DNA of 33,960 nt from JAGOTP01 sp964415465 (GCA_964415465.1 CAYQAL010000007.1:1-33960), one strand, 5' to 3'; shown: positions 22,708 to 32,735, counted from the stretch's first letter. Program-made: numbers and translations. Notes: a model not told the origin generated them from the letters alone.

Positions 22708-23727
22708 ATGGATGGAGCTTTTTCTGAGCAGCAAACGCTCGTGAATCGGTTACAAGAGCAAGAGGTAAGTGCCGTGAATGCTGCCAAGAAGAAACTTGGG
22801 AGGCTGTTTCAAACAGAGAAGGGTTCGGTTCGAGAAGTTATCCGAGCATTTCTTGAGAGCGATGAGGCGGCAGACTTAACGAAAAAAGCGACGCATTATG
22901 CGGCGATTGACTGGGTGGATGCCGCTCTCAAGAATGGCCACCCCGATCCACGTGTGAAGGAGTTGCAGAACGTATTCCTTCGTTTTCGAGAAGAGGGTGG
23001 ATCGCTTGGGATTTGGGCATATGAAGACCCATCGGCTGTACCCGATTTAGGAAAGGAGTCAGCACCGGAAGAACCGACCCGAGAAATTCTCAAGGAGTAT
23101 CTTAAGACCACGCTGGGAGAGGTTGTGCCAGATGTAAAAGCACAAGCGATTTTTGAAAGCCTCGTTGAGCGTGCAAAAACAGCGAAAGAGCTCCTTTCAA
23201 ATATTCAACTCAATCCCTATTTGCAGAGCCTTTCATCGGAAGGGGCAGCGGCCGAATACACCGCATTCCTTCTCTCTCAAGAGGAGACGAGTCCAGTTCA
23301 AGCGGCTGTATGGAAAACCCTCGTGCAGCACGCGAAGAAGCGAATCTCCATAAAAGAGGCTCGTGAAGAGCAAATCGAATGGCAGAATCGCATGGAAGAT
23401 CCCGAGCATACGTGGATCGCCAAGCGCAATCACATTGCATTTCTCGTGAATGCGCCTGGGAAAGGGTACTTGAGCTCTCCAGAATTTGAGGAAGATGTAG
23501 CGGAATGTCTCAAGAAGCGCGTTATGCGCACGCATCGGGATCAACTTCCCTCCGTGTTGGATCAAGTAGAGGCGGAGCTTCGTGCCAATGCAGACAAAAC
23601 AACAGGTTCTCTCGAAGAGCAGCTCAAACTACAACACAAGTTAGACGCCTTAGACCGTATTCGAACGCACGCGCTGATCGCCTATGGTCGGCCAACGTCG
23701 CCAGAGCCGGTTGCCCAGGTAGGTTGA
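22708..23727 (+). CDS. Helical hypothetical protein (339 aa)
   Basis: Soluble, charged and almost entirely alpha-helical, with Gln/Glu/Lys-rich stretches; no family recognised. Residues about 254-272 share the pattern Y..S..F..DV......RV with the 233-aa protein at 17996-18697. The ATG at 22708 is chosen because TATACT (22696-22701) sits 6 nt upstream, again leaderless; an earlier in-frame start would overlap cassette E and its terminator. The tsaD promoter overlaps the end of this gene. Confidence 0.82.
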   Translation: MDGAFSEQQTLVNRLQEQEVSAVNAAKKKLGRLFQTEKGSVREVIRAFLESDEAADLTKKATHYAAIDWVDAALKNGHPDPRVKELQNVFLRFREEGGSLGIWAYEDPSAVPDLGKESAPEEPTREILKEYLKTTLGEVVPDVKAQAIFESLVERAKTAKELLSNIQLNPYLQSLSSEGAAAEYTAFLLSQEETSPVQAAVWKTLVQHAKKRISIKEAREEQIEWQNRMEDPEHTWIAKRNHIAFLVNAPGKGYLSSPEFEEDVAECLKKRVMRTHRDQLPSVLDQVEAELRANADKTTGSLEEQLKLQHKLDALDRIRTHALIAYGRPTSPEPVAQVG

Positions 23728-23760
23728 GTCTTTTCCCAGGTCTGCTACTCTCTCGGCTAG

Positions 23761-24819
23761 ATGAAACCGATTCGTGTTCTGGCGATTGAAACGAGCTGTG
23801 ACGAGACAGCGATTTCTTTAATTTCCATAAAAGAGCGGCCAGGGAAGGCGGAAGAGGTGAAGGTGCTTGAGCATCTTGTGTCTTCTCAGGTGCCGATCCA
23901 TCAAAAGTATGGAGGTGTAGTGCCAGAAGTGGCAGCCCGCTCGCATGTGCCAGAGACCGTCTCATTGTTAACGCAAGCGTTGGGTGAGAAGGGGATGGAC
24001 GCCTTTGATGTCGTGGCAGTTACACGGGGCCCTGGGCTGCCGACGGCGCTCAGTGTTGGGGTTGAAGCGGGTCGGACGTTGGCGCTTCTTTCAGGAAAGC
24101 CTTTCGTTGCCGTGAATCACTTAGAAGGACATGTCGCCTCAGCTTGGCTTGATGGACAGCGTCGCCGTTTTTGGGAATATCCACTCCTCGCGCTGATCGT
24201 GTCGGGTGGTCACACGGAGCTTGTGCTTGTGGAATCGTTGGGCAAGTATCGTTTGATCGGACAAACGCGTGACGATGCCGCCGGGGAAGCGTTTGATAAA
24301 GCGGCGAAGTTGATGGGATTGCCGTATCCAGGTGGTCCACAAATTGAAAAGCGGGCGCTTCAAGGAAAGAAGGGAATGTTCAATTTGCCTCGACCGATGC
24401 GTCATGACGGTACGTTTGATTTCAGTTTTAGCGGATTGAAGACGGCTGTTCGTACGGCTTGGGAAGAAGCGAAGACAAAAACTTCAGACCTTGAGCAGAC
24501 AAAAAATGATCTGGCACTCGCTGTTCAGGAAGCGATCGTAGACATTCTGGTTGAGAAGACGGTGAACGCGGCAAAGCAACAGCATGTGAAAGGAGTGCTC
24601 TTGGTAGGGGGCGTGTCGGCGAGCCAGGCGTTGCGCAAACGGTTAGGAAGCGCCCTCAAAAAACAGCTGCCAGGCGTGCAGTATTTTCCGTCGATGCGAA
24701 AGTACATCACGGACAACGCAGCGATGATCGCGGCGGCTGGCTACTGGCGTTACAAGTTAGGTGACCTTTCCAACTGGGCGGATGTTGAAATTGATCCAGA
24801 GTGGAATATCGGCGTATGA
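23761..24819 (+). CDS. tsaD: tRNA N6-adenosine threonylcarbamoyltransferase
   Basis: 352 aa, ASKHA-fold Kae1/TsaD family. The N-terminal LAIETSCDET motif, metal-binding His120 and His124 in NHLEGH, the phosphate loop SGGHTEL and the C-terminal SGLKTAVR and VGGVSAS...R motifs are all present, followed by DNAAMIA. It transfers threonylcarbamoyl to A37 of ANN-decoding tRNAs together with TsaB and TsaE. TTGAGT-16-TACTCT (23724-23751) ends 9 nt before the ATG. Its last codons overlap the tsaE start (ATGA), so the two genes are translationally coupled. No tsaB is in the window. Confidence 0.97.
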   Translation: MKPIRVLAIETSCDETAISLISIKERPGKAEEVKVLEHLVSSQVPIHQKYGGVVPEVAARSHVPETVSLLTQALGEKGMDAFDVVAVTRGPGLPTALSVGVEAGRTLALLSGKPFVAVNHLEGHVASAWLDGQRRRFWEYPLLALIVSGGHTELVLVESLGKYRLIGQTRDDAAGEAFDKAAKLMGLPYPGGPQIEKRALQGKKGMFNLPRPMRHDGTFDFSFSGLKTAVRTAWEEAKTKTSDLEQTKNDLALAVQEAIVDILVEKTVNAAKQQHVKGVLLVGGVSASQALRKRLGSALKKQLPGVQYFPSMRKYITDNAAMIAAAGYWRYKLGDLSNWADVEIDPEWNIGV

Positions 24820-25265
24820 GTACACACACGATTCACTTGAACGGACAGGGGATTCACGAGTGGAAAGAGGTAGTAGATGCCTTGATTGAACACCTACGCG
24901 CACCAATGATCTTGGCACTGTCCGGTCCGCTCGGAGCCGGGAAAACGACCTTTGTGCAAGCGTTGGCACAAGCTTTAGGTGTGGAAGATCGTCCGCGGAG
25001 TCCCACCTTCTCGTTGCTTCGAGCATACGTGCTTCCAGTTGAGGTTCGTGGAATTCGTCGACTCGTGCACATTGATGCCTATCGATTAGAAACGGCAAAC
25101 GATGTCTATGCCTTGGATTTGGAAGGGGAGCTGTCCGAGCCAGGAACGATTGTTGCGATGGAATGGCCAGAACAGTTGGGTGATGCGTTGAAAAAATTTG
25201 GTGTGCCGATTTTGAAGATCGAGATTAAGCCATCAGAAACGGGTGAGCGTGTCGTAACCTTTTAA
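24816..25265 (+). CDS. tsaE: tRNA threonylcarbamoyladenosine biosynthesis ATPase
   Basis: 149 aa. P-loop GPLGAGKTTFVQ near residue 35, then SPTFSLL, the HIDAYRLE segment and Glu/Trp-containing MEWPEQ near residue 115, as in TsaE (YjeE). It is the ATPase that drives turnover of the TsaB-TsaD complex in t6A synthesis. The start at 24816 overlaps the tsaD stop by 4 nt; a five-codon longer form from 24801 is less likely. Confidence 0.95.
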   Translation: MSTHTIHLNGQGIHEWKEVVDALIEHLRAPMILALSGPLGAGKTTFVQALAQALGVEDRPRSPTFSLLRAYVLPVEVRGIRRLVHIDAYRLETANDVYALDLEGELSEPGTIVAMEWPEQLGDALKKFGVPILKIEIKPSETGERVVTF

Positions 25266-25273
25266 AACGCAAT

Positions 25274-25299
25274 CCGCACTCCGGGAGTGGGGAGTGCGG
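25274..25299. terminator. Hairpin terminator shared by tsaE and cassette F
   Basis: CCGCACTCC/GGAGTGCGG, 9-bp stem and 8-nt loop, between convergent units. The minus side runs into GATTGCGTTTT. Confidence 0.65.
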
Positions 25300-25342
25300 T
25301 GAAGGGCGCGTTGCCGCGAGAAGCGCGGCGTAGGCGCCGAGG

Positions 25343-25370
25343 GCGCGCTCCGCGTGGAAGCGGAGCGCGC
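25343..25370 (-). terminator. G+C-rich hairpin after cassette F
   Basis: GCGCGCTCCGC/GCGGAGCGCGC, 11-bp perfect stem with a GTGGAA loop, 19 bp after the cassette F stop. No T-tract. Confidence 0.55.
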
Positions 25371-25389
25371 GCCTGGGGTTGGCGGCTGG

Positions 25390-25668
25390 TCAGATGCGCG
25401 CGAAGCGCATCCAGCCGTCGTCGGGGTCGAGGTGGATGCTCGCATCACCTCCGAGCGTGAACCAGCGGTCGTGGACCTTCTGGTACCCGCCCGTGAACTC
25501 GGCGACGGGGGATTGAGGCACCGGGGTCGGAGTGGGCGCCGGACGAGGCCCCTCCTCGATGTCGGGTCGCTGACCCTTCTCATCGAGGGGGTGCTGGAAG
25601 GGAGACGGGTGCGGACCGTCTCCGGGACGCGGACGCCGATGTTCGGCCGTTTCTGTGGTGTGCAACAA
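25390..25668 (-). CDS. Cassette F: small hypothetical protein (92 aa), G+C-rich
   Basis: The first 60 residues are Pro/Arg/His/Glu-rich and probably disordered; the last 35 (FTGGYQKVHDRWFTLGG...GWMRFARI) are Trp/Tyr/Phe-rich and look like a small beta domain. No family recognised. The proposed start is TTG at 25668 because GGAG (25676-25679) stands 7 nt upstream; there is no ATG or GTG in a suitable place. Stop TGA. An extended -10 TGG-TATAAA with TTGCGT upstream (25731-25758) faces it. A plus-strand frame over the same DNA runs into the next gene's promoter and is less credible. Confidence 0.5.
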   Translation of the reverse strand: MLHTTETAEHRRPRPGDGPHPSPFQHPLDEKGQRPDIEEGPRPAPTPTPVPQSPVAEFTGGYQKVHDRWFTLGGDASIHLDPDDGWMRFARI

Positions 25669-25675
25669 GTTGCTT

Positions 25676-25758
25676 CTCCGGTTGGAGTCTTGGGGTTCCC
25701 CGCCGATCAACCGCGATCAGCGAGGGCATTTTTATACCAGATTTCTCGTAAAACGCAA
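25676..25758 (-). promoter_or_regulatory. Promoter and SD-hairpin of cassette F
   Basis: On the minus strand TTGCGT (25753-25758), 16-bp spacer and TATAAA (25731-25736) with TGG before it. The leader ends in CTCC-AACC-GGAG (25687-25676), a 4-bp hairpin in which the SD itself is one arm. Confidence 0.45.
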
Positions 25759-25795
25759 AACAGACTCCGTCTATGGTATACTTCTCCTCAGTTCT

Positions 25796-26800
25796 ATGCC
25801 TCGCGCTACCCCAGCTCCTTTGCATCGTCCGCTTTACCGCCAAATTCTCCGTGACGCCCTCGCTCTTGCGTGGAAAGAGAAGCATTTTTGGCCGCTTGCC
25901 TTACTCACGGTGTTCCTCCAGACCGGAGGTATTTACGACGTGTTCCTTTTGTCGTTGCGAAGTGCTCTCAATTCGCCGCTTACGCGTGATGACCGCTGGC
26001 ATAACTACCTGCTGCAGGCGCAGCGACTCGATTGGGTGAATCGTTTTGCCTTAACGCAGAGTATTTTGCTGTCGCTCGCGCTGATTTTCTTGATCTTGTT
26101 CTTTAGTGTTATTGCACAGGGAACGTTGATTGGCTGTCTCGATCGTGGTCAGACGACGATGAACAAGGGATTCCGTCAGATTTTGCAGGCAGCTGCGAAG
26201 CGGGTCGTTCCATTGGGCGTTTTGAACATCCTGATGTTGGGGGTGGCAGGTCTTGGTTCATTGGCGCTGCGCGTCTTTACCACGGCGATCGAAGGAAGAT
26301 CGGGAGACGTCATTTGGTTTAGTATTGCGTCACTTGTGTACTTGACGGTGTTGTTCGTCGCGACCTCCCTTCACATGTTTGCCTTAAATGGGGTGATGGC
26401 TGACGGTATGACGCTCCACGAAGCGCTGGTTCATGCTTGGGAATTGCTTCGTAAAGCTTGGCTTACGATCGTTGAAACAGCATTTTTGATGATGATCATT
26501 GGTGCTCTGATCTTCAGCGCCTCGCTCTTGATCGCCTTGTTTGCTGGATTACCCGCAGTTGGTTTCTTGGTGGCAAGCGTTTACCTTGGATTCCCAAAGA
26601 TTTTCGTCTTCGTAAACATTGCGATCGCAGCGATTGTGTTGCTGGCAGCGATTATCGGTGGATTGTTTGCGGTGAACTTCCAGTATTCCACCTGGAATCG
26701 CCTCTATCGTCGGGCGATTGAAGGTACGGCTCATAGCAAGCTTGTCCGCGTCTTCCATTCTCTCACCTCCCGCCGTTCGGCGCGCGCCACGGCCAAATAA
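25796..26800 (+). CDS. Polytopic membrane protein (334 aa), unknown
   Basis: About six hydrophobic helices (near residues 30-50, 80-105, 130-160, 175-200, 220-250 and 260-290), a basic N-terminus and an Arg-rich cytoplasmic tail ending SRRSARATAK. No enzyme motif seen; the layout resembles membrane proteins of unknown function that are frequent in Patescibacteria. The start at ATG 25796 follows the extended -10 TGG-TATACT (25774-25782), 13 nt upstream. pilB starts 3 nt after its stop, so the two form an operon and the protein may act with the pilus or in export; this is context only. Confidence 0.8.
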   Translation: MPRATPAPLHRPLYRQILRDALALAWKEKHFWPLALLTVFLQTGGIYDVFLLSLRSALNSPLTRDDRWHNYLLQAQRLDWVNRFALTQSILLSLALIFLILFFSVIAQGTLIGCLDRGQTTMNKGFRQILQAAAKRVVPLGVLNILMLGVAGLGSLALRVFTTAIEGRSGDVIWFSIASLVYLTVLFVATSLHMFALNGVMADGMTLHEALVHAWELLRKAWLTIVETAFLMMIIGALIFSASLLIALFAGLPAVGFLVASVYLGFPKIFVFVNIAIAAIVLLAAIIGGLFAVNFQYSTWNRLYRRAIEGTAHSKLVRVFHSLTSRRSARATAK

Positions 26801-26803
26801 CCT

Positions 26804-28684
26804 GTGGCAACTCTTCCTCCCAAGAAAGCAGCCTCGATTGAGGATTTGCTGAAAAAACCCCTGCCTGAGGACGATGCGACCAAAGCAGCGGATGAATTAG
26901 CGGCCTTTACCGCGTCGATTAAGAAAAGCCCGATCAATAACAGCTCCTCAGCTCCAGCGACGCCGATCAAGCCTCCGCCCGCTGCCGCGCAAGCCGCTCT
27001 GACGGACAAAATGTCGGAGATCAAGCTCCGCGAAAAAGAGAAGTTGGCCCAAGAGATGGCGATCAAATTTGGATTGCCGTATATCGCGCTCCGTGGCTTT
27101 CCGATTGCGCCAGAAGCCTTGATATTGATCAAAAAACAAGAAGCCGAGAGCAACCAAGTCATCTGTTTTTTTAAGGTCAAAGAAGAAATTCGTCTCGCCA
27201 CGACCAATCCTTCGGAAGAAGTTGAAAAGATTCGCGCGCGACTATCGGAGGAGCAGCATTCGAATGTCAATGTCTATTACATCTCTGAAGATAGCTTCCA
27301 GGCGGCCTTCAAGTTGTACGATGTTTTGCCGATCCCGAAAGAAGTTATCTACGGCTACCGCATCGATGAATCTGATCTCGATAAGTATCAAAAGCAGATT
27401 GCGGATTTCCATGAGCTCCAACAACAAATCACGAAAGTTAATACAACCGACATCATTACGTTGATTATCGGCGCGTCGCTCAAAGCGAATGCATCTGATA
27501 TTCATGTGGAAGCAGAAGAAGATGCGGTGAAAGTCCGTTTCCGCATGGATGGACTGCTGCAGGAGGCGGCTCATCTGCCACGTTCGGCTTGGCAGCAGAT
27601 GATCGGGCGTTTGAAGCTCTTGTCGGGTGTGAAAATCAACATTGATAGCGTTCCGCAAGATGGTCGTATCACGATTTATCTTCCGAATGAAAAGATCGAT
27701 ATTCGTGTCAGCTTCTTGCCAACGGCTTTCGGTGAATCGGTGGTCATGCGTTTGCTCCGTCCGAAAGCGGTGGCGCTTGAGTTTGATAACTTGGGTATCA
27801 CAGGCTTAGCGCTTGAGCGGTTACAGAAAGAAATTGAGAAGCCAAACGGCATGATTGTGACCACTGGTCCGACGGGGTCTGGTAAAACAACGACGCTGTA
27901 CGCGATTTTGAAGAAGTTGAACGACCCGGGCGTAAAAATTATTACCTTGGAAGATCCAGTCGAATATAAATTGGCCGGCATCAACCAAAGCCAGATTGAT
28001 CACTCGAAGGATTATGATTTTGCAAAAGGGTTGCGCTCGATTTTGCGTCAGGACCCGGATATCGTGATGGTGGGAGAAATTCGTGATCTCGAGACAGCCG
28101 AGATTTCGATTCAGGCTGCTCTCACGGGTCACTTGGTGGTTTCAACGATTCACACCAACAGCGCAGCTGGAGCGATCCCGCGTTTTCTTTCGATGGGCGT
28201 GAAACCATTTTTGCTCGCGCCCGCCTTGAATGCGGTCATCGGACAGCGCTTAGTGCGTCGGTTGTGTCCGGATTGCGCGGTGGCAGCGACGCTTCGCCCG
28301 GGTCAGGCAGAAGAAGTACGCCGTGTGCTTGCTGCTATTGGTCCCAAATCAGGTATTCACGTCGATCTCGATCATCTTGCCTTCAAGGGCCCTGGACCAG
28401 GCTGTAAAACCTGCAACAACCTTGGATACAAAGGACGCGTTGGTATCTATGAAATTTTTACGATGACGAAAGAAATTGAGCAGGAAGTGCTGTCAAAAGA
28501 AGTCTCGGAGTTTATGATTGCTGACATGGCCATCAAAAACGGAATGTTAACGATGGCGCAGGATGGGTTGTTAAAAGCGTTGGAAGGAAAAACAAGTGTA
28601 GATGAGGTCTTGGCGGTCGCGAACATCGATTCAACTCTCTTAGAGCCACCGGTGGGAGAAACAAAGCCAGAGAGCAAAGCGTAA
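26804..28684 (+). CDS. pilB: Type IV pilus assembly / type II secretion ATPase
   Basis: 626 aa. A disordered N-terminal 65 residues lead to a T2SSE_N domain (about 70-190) and the GspE/PilB ATPase domain: Walker A GPTGSGKTTT near residue 354, the Asp box, Walker B DIVMVGEIRD near 418 and the His box HTNSA. Four Cys in CPDC (about 488) and CKTC (about 533) form the zinc-binding motif typical of extension ATPases and absent from PilT. It powers pilus assembly or pseudopilus polymerisation at the inner membrane. The start is GTG 26804, 3 nt after the upstream stop, with no SD. Other pilus genes are not in the window. It could equally be named gspE. Confidence 0.93.
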   Translation: MATLPPKKAASIEDLLKKPLPEDDATKAADELAAFTASIKKSPINNSSSAPATPIKPPPAAAQAALTDKMSEIKLREKEKLAQEMAIKFGLPYIALRGFPIAPEALILIKKQEAESNQVICFFKVKEEIRLATTNPSEEVEKIRARLSEEQHSNVNVYYISEDSFQAAFKLYDVLPIPKEVIYGYRIDESDLDKYQKQIADFHELQQQITKVNTTDIITLIIGASLKANASDIHVEAEEDAVKVRFRMDGLLQEAAHLPRSAWQQMIGRLKLLSGVKINIDSVPQDGRITIYLPNEKIDIRVSFLPTAFGESVVMRLLRPKAVALEFDNLGITGLALERLQKEIEKPNGMIVTTGPTGSGKTTTLYAILKKLNDPGVKIITLEDPVEYKLAGINQSQIDHSKDYDFAKGLRSILRQDPDIVMVGEIRDLETAEISIQAALTGHLVVSTIHTNSAAGAIPRFLSMGVKPFLLAPALNAVIGQRLVRRLCPDCAVAATLRPGQAEEVRRVLAAIGPKSGIHVDLDHLAFKGPGPGCKTCNNLGYKGRVGIYEIFTMTKEIEQEVLSKEVSEFMIADMAIKNGMLTMAQDGLLKALEGKTSVDEVLAVANIDSTLLEPPVGETKPESKA

Positions 28685-28694
28685 GGGGTAGGAA

Positions 28695-28725
28695 TAAAAA
28701 AACGGACCATTGGTCCGTTTTTTTA
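28695..28725. terminator. Bidirectional terminator between pilB and ftsH
   Basis: An almost perfect palindrome: T-A7-CGGACC stem of 14 bp around a 3-nt loop, with A/T runs on both sides. Confidence 0.93.
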
Positions 28726-28728
28726 TGC

Positions 28729-30579
<1,851 letters not shown>

Positions 30580-30655
30580 AGACTGTTTAGGGAGCGTAAC
30601 GGAATTCCTTCGCCACGTCCAGCCAGAATCACTCGAATAAAAGGCCTATTTCTAG

Positions 30656-31603
30656 CTATTTTATAAGTCTGAGACACGTCGTGACCGCGTCAGCTAAGTA
30701 GGCTTCGGTAAGCGTCTCGATCGTATCCAGATCGCTGTGATACACCTGCATGAGTTTTTCTACGTCGCCATAGAGGACTTTCACCTTCTTTTTTTGTTTC
30801 TCAATGCCGGTGAGAGGTAGGCCGAGTCGGATCATATGGAGCGATGTATCGACCTGTGTCAGGCCATTGCCAACGCAATCCACCATGAGGAGCTGTTTTG
30901 CCTGGTCTATCTGGGTTTGAAAGCGTCGTTCAAATACGCGGTAGCCATGACCCCAATAGATGGGCTCATCGTATGAAAGCTCTTCGTTGCCCGAAAAGAC
31001 GAGAAGGGAATTCTTGAGAGTTTCCGGATGGTGAATGGCGAGTGCGAGGAGCGTCGCTGTGCCAGAGGCGTTGTCGGTTGCACCTGGGCCAAATGAATCA
31101 TAGTGACAAAATAAGATATGCTTCGGGTTTTTTCGATTCCCAACCAGGATGTTCGCAGATGTGTGCGTGTGCTTTTTGACTTTGACAGTTCCTTTAACGT
31201 TTTTTGCACGCAAAATGAGATCAATGTACTGCTTGGCAACGGCTAGTGAGGGAGCAAAATAATGATTACTGCGGGAAATTGTCTCGCAATCTGGATTAAA
31301 GTTAATGTTTGCATCATAGAGCGTCCGTTGAGAACTGATGAGTGAGCTCAGAAGAGTTTGTTTGTTATGGATGCAGCCGCTCACAAACGAGGTTGCGATG
31401 GCGGGAATTTTTTTGCCATCTACGATCAGATCGGATTGCAAAATGACAGGCGTCTTTGCTTGAAACGATTGGGTGAAAAAGGGAATGTCGTGTGTTTTGA
31501 GTACGCCAAGAATCAGTCGTGCGGCGCGTTGTTCTTGAGCTCGTTGGCGTTCGTAGAGCGCCACAAGTTGTTTAACGAAGACGAGGGGTTCAAAGATGGG
31601 CAT
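30656..31603 (-). CDS. M28-family zinc aminopeptidase-like protein
   Basis: 315 aa without an evident signal peptide. The metal-binding pattern of family M28 is complete: His in FCHYDSFGPG (near residue 166), bridging Asp in GATDNASG, the Glu pair in SGNEELSYD, Asp in LMVDCVG and the last His in YHSDLDT. This suggests cleavage of N-terminal residues from peptides using two Zn2+. An N-terminal helical part (1-90) precedes the catalytic domain. The start at ATG 31603 (MPIFEPL) is preferred, because the longer frame from 31672 crosses the cassette G terminator and has foreign composition. Confidence 0.85.
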   Translation of the reverse strand: MPIFEPLVFVKQLVALYERQRAQEQRAARLILGVLKTHDIPFFTQSFQAKTPVILQSDLIVDGKKIPAIATSFVSGCIHNKQTLLSSLISSQRTLYDANINFNPDCETISRSNHYFAPSLAVAKQYIDLILRAKNVKGTVKVKKHTHTSANILVGNRKNPKHILFCHYDSFGPGATDNASGTATLLALAIHHPETLKNSLLVFSGNEELSYDEPIYWGHGYRVFERRFQTQIDQAKQLLMVDCVGNGLTQVDTSLHMIRLGLPLTGIEKQKKKVKVLYGDVEKLMQVYHSDLDTIETLTEAYLADAVTTCLRLIK

Positions 31604-31621
31604 AGAGTGTGAATGGGGAAT

Positions 31622-31646
31622 TGGGGGCGTGTGACGGCCGCCCCCA
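31622..31646 (-). terminator. Hairpin after cassette G
   Basis: TGGGGGCG/CGCCCCCA, 8-bp stem with a 9-nt loop, 9 bp downstream of the cassette G stop. Followed on the minus strand by ATTCCCC, so weak. Confidence 0.5.
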
Positions 31647-31655
31647 GACCGTTGG

Positions 31656-32450
31656 TCACCCGGTCGGACCAAGCGTTTGCAGAAACTCCGGCGGGATCAT
31701 GCGATGATCTTGCCATGAGTTCGAGGTCGGGTAGTAGGCGAGTTCCTTCCACCAAGGAAGCGCGACGATGAGCGGGGCGAGATCGAAGGTGCGACGGACT
31801 TCCTCCCAGGCCGGTTCGACGGTGTTCAGGACGAACGTGTCGAGCTTGTCGCCGCTCTCGCCTCCGTGGAAGTCATCGAACAGCACCCCGTGTGCGACGA
31901 ACCACGACAGACAGTAGACGTAGTAGTCCTTGGCTGAGTGGAACCCGGCGCGGCGGAACGTCTCGGAACTGTCGAAGCGTCGCACCGGCTGTGGCAGAAG
32001 TTCGTCCTGCAGTGTGTGGTGGAACGTAACGAGTGACTGGCCGCCGTGAAGCTCGATGTCCGAGAGGCGGACCTTATGCAGCTTGTTCACGTCCACGACG
32101 AGCCGGTGGTTCCGTGTTTGGGCGTGTCCATGCCGGTTGCGGCCGCTCGTAACCGTACGGTTTACGAGCGAACGCTTGAAGCTCGAGCTCGCGGCGAAGG
32201 TGTCTCGCGTATATTCTCCCCAGAGCGGTTCGAGGCCGGCGGCACGGGCCATGAGCAGGAACACGACATCTTCGAAGCGCGCGGTCGCGACGTGGCGAAG
32301 CAGGAAGCCCGACGGTCGCTCGAGCGGCGGCAGGAAGTCGGGGATCGGCCAGCCCCGCTTTTGCCACCACGCTTCGACGACGGGCCGCAGCGCTTCACGC
32401 TGACGCAGTTGATCGAGGGCGGACTTGAGTGGAGCATAGTGATCGCGCAT
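31656..32450 (-). CDS. Cassette G: hypothetical protein (264 aa), G+C-rich
   Basis: No family recognised. A soluble mixed alpha/beta protein with many aromatic residues. It has two Trp pairs (VEAWWQKRGW near residue 24 and LPWWKELAYY near 235), a basic segment around KRSLVNRT...GRNRHGHAQTRNH, and a central VDVNKLHKVRLSDIELHGGQS region. The start at ATG 32450 follows AAAGGAG (SD) at a usual distance; the longer frame from 32555 would translate through the leader hairpins. Stop TGA and G/C-ending codons, unlike the flanking M28 and 32772 genes. It has a very long leader of about 250 nt from the promoter at 32706-32735, with a terminator and mutually exclusive hairpins. Confidence 0.7.
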   Translation of the reverse strand: MRDHYAPLKSALDQLRQREALRPVVEAWWQKRGWPIPDFLPPLERPSGFLLRHVATARFEDVVFLLMARAAGLEPLWGEYTRDTFAASSSFKRSLVNRTVTSGRNRHGHAQTRNHRLVVDVNKLHKVRLSDIELHGGQSLVTFHHTLQDELLPQPVRRFDSSETFRRAGFHSAKDYYVYCLSWFVAHGVLFDDFHGGESGDKLDTFVLNTVEPAWEEVRRTFDLAPLIVALPWWKELAYYPTSNSWQDHRMIPPEFLQTLGPTG

Positions 32451-32468
32451 GGAATGAGCTCTCCTTTG

Positions 32469-32539
32469 ATCTGACGCACGTAGGTGTGCGTCAGATGTGT
32501 GGTGCGGATGGCGAGGTTCATTCGCACCACACATCTGAC
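32469..32539 (-). promoter_or_regulatory. Mutually exclusive hairpins in the cassette G leader
   Basis: Stem 1: GTCAGATGTGTGGTGCG (32490-32506) with its complement at 32523-32539, 17 bp, loop 16 nt. Stem 2: ATCTGACGCAC (32469-32479) with 32486-32496, 11 bp, loop 6 nt. The bases 32490-32496 take part in both, so only one can form fully. Stem 2 ends directly before the SD. Confidence 0.65.
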
Positions 32540-32546
32540 AGACACA

Positions 32547-32575
32547 AAACGCCACCGCGCGAGGCGGTGGCGTTT
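32547..32575. terminator. Terminator hairpin inside the cassette G leader
   Basis: AAACGCCACCGC/GCGGTGGCGTTT, 12-bp stem with a GCGAG loop; on the minus strand it continues TTTTGTGT. It lies about 125-150 nt after the predicted +1. Confidence 0.8.
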
Positions 32576-32699
32576 GAGCTAAAACTCAACGTTCTTTTAT
32601 ACAAACAGGGCCACCGCACGCGATGTCCCATACCAAAAACCTCCGACGAAGGTCGAAGCAGTTGCTGGCAGGTGGCGAGCAGTGTTTTGCAACATCATA
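32547..32699 (-). ncRNA. Putative structured small RNA or attenuator leader (about 150 nt)
   Basis: No ORF fits this G+C-mixed stretch, but it is bounded by a consensus promoter (32706-32735) and a strong terminator (32547-32575) on the minus strand. Inside, CTTCGAC/GTCGGAG forms a 7-bp stem closed by CTTC that needs a G-U pair, a pairing valid only for the minus-strand RNA, and is followed by GG and TTTTT (weak internal terminator). GCCACC and GGTGGC can close a larger domain. It does not match tmRNA, RNase P, 6S or SRP RNA as far as I can tell. It may be a free small RNA or the first part of the cassette G leader. Confidence 0.5.
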
Positions 32700-32705
32700 C
32701 GATTG

Positions 32706-32735
32706 ACTATAAACGCTTGTCACAAAAACCGTCAA
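32706..32735 (-). promoter_or_regulatory. Consensus promoter upstream of the ncRNA / cassette G
   Basis: On the minus strand TTGACG (32730-32735), 18-bp spacer and TATAGT (32706-32711), or 17 bp with TTATAG. Expected +1 about 32699. Confidence 0.72.

Noticed and set aside
32046..32474. Plus-strand frame opposite cassette G
   Set aside because: No start signal, composition of an antisense shadow, and the opposite strand has an SD and leader.
32576..32699. SRP RNA, 6S RNA, tmRNA or RNase P RNA in the region before cassette G
   Set aside because: A GAAGCAG string on the plus strand recalls the SRP domain IV, but the opposing GUCAGG strand and GGAA loop are missing; no tRNA-like ends or RNase P cores were seen.
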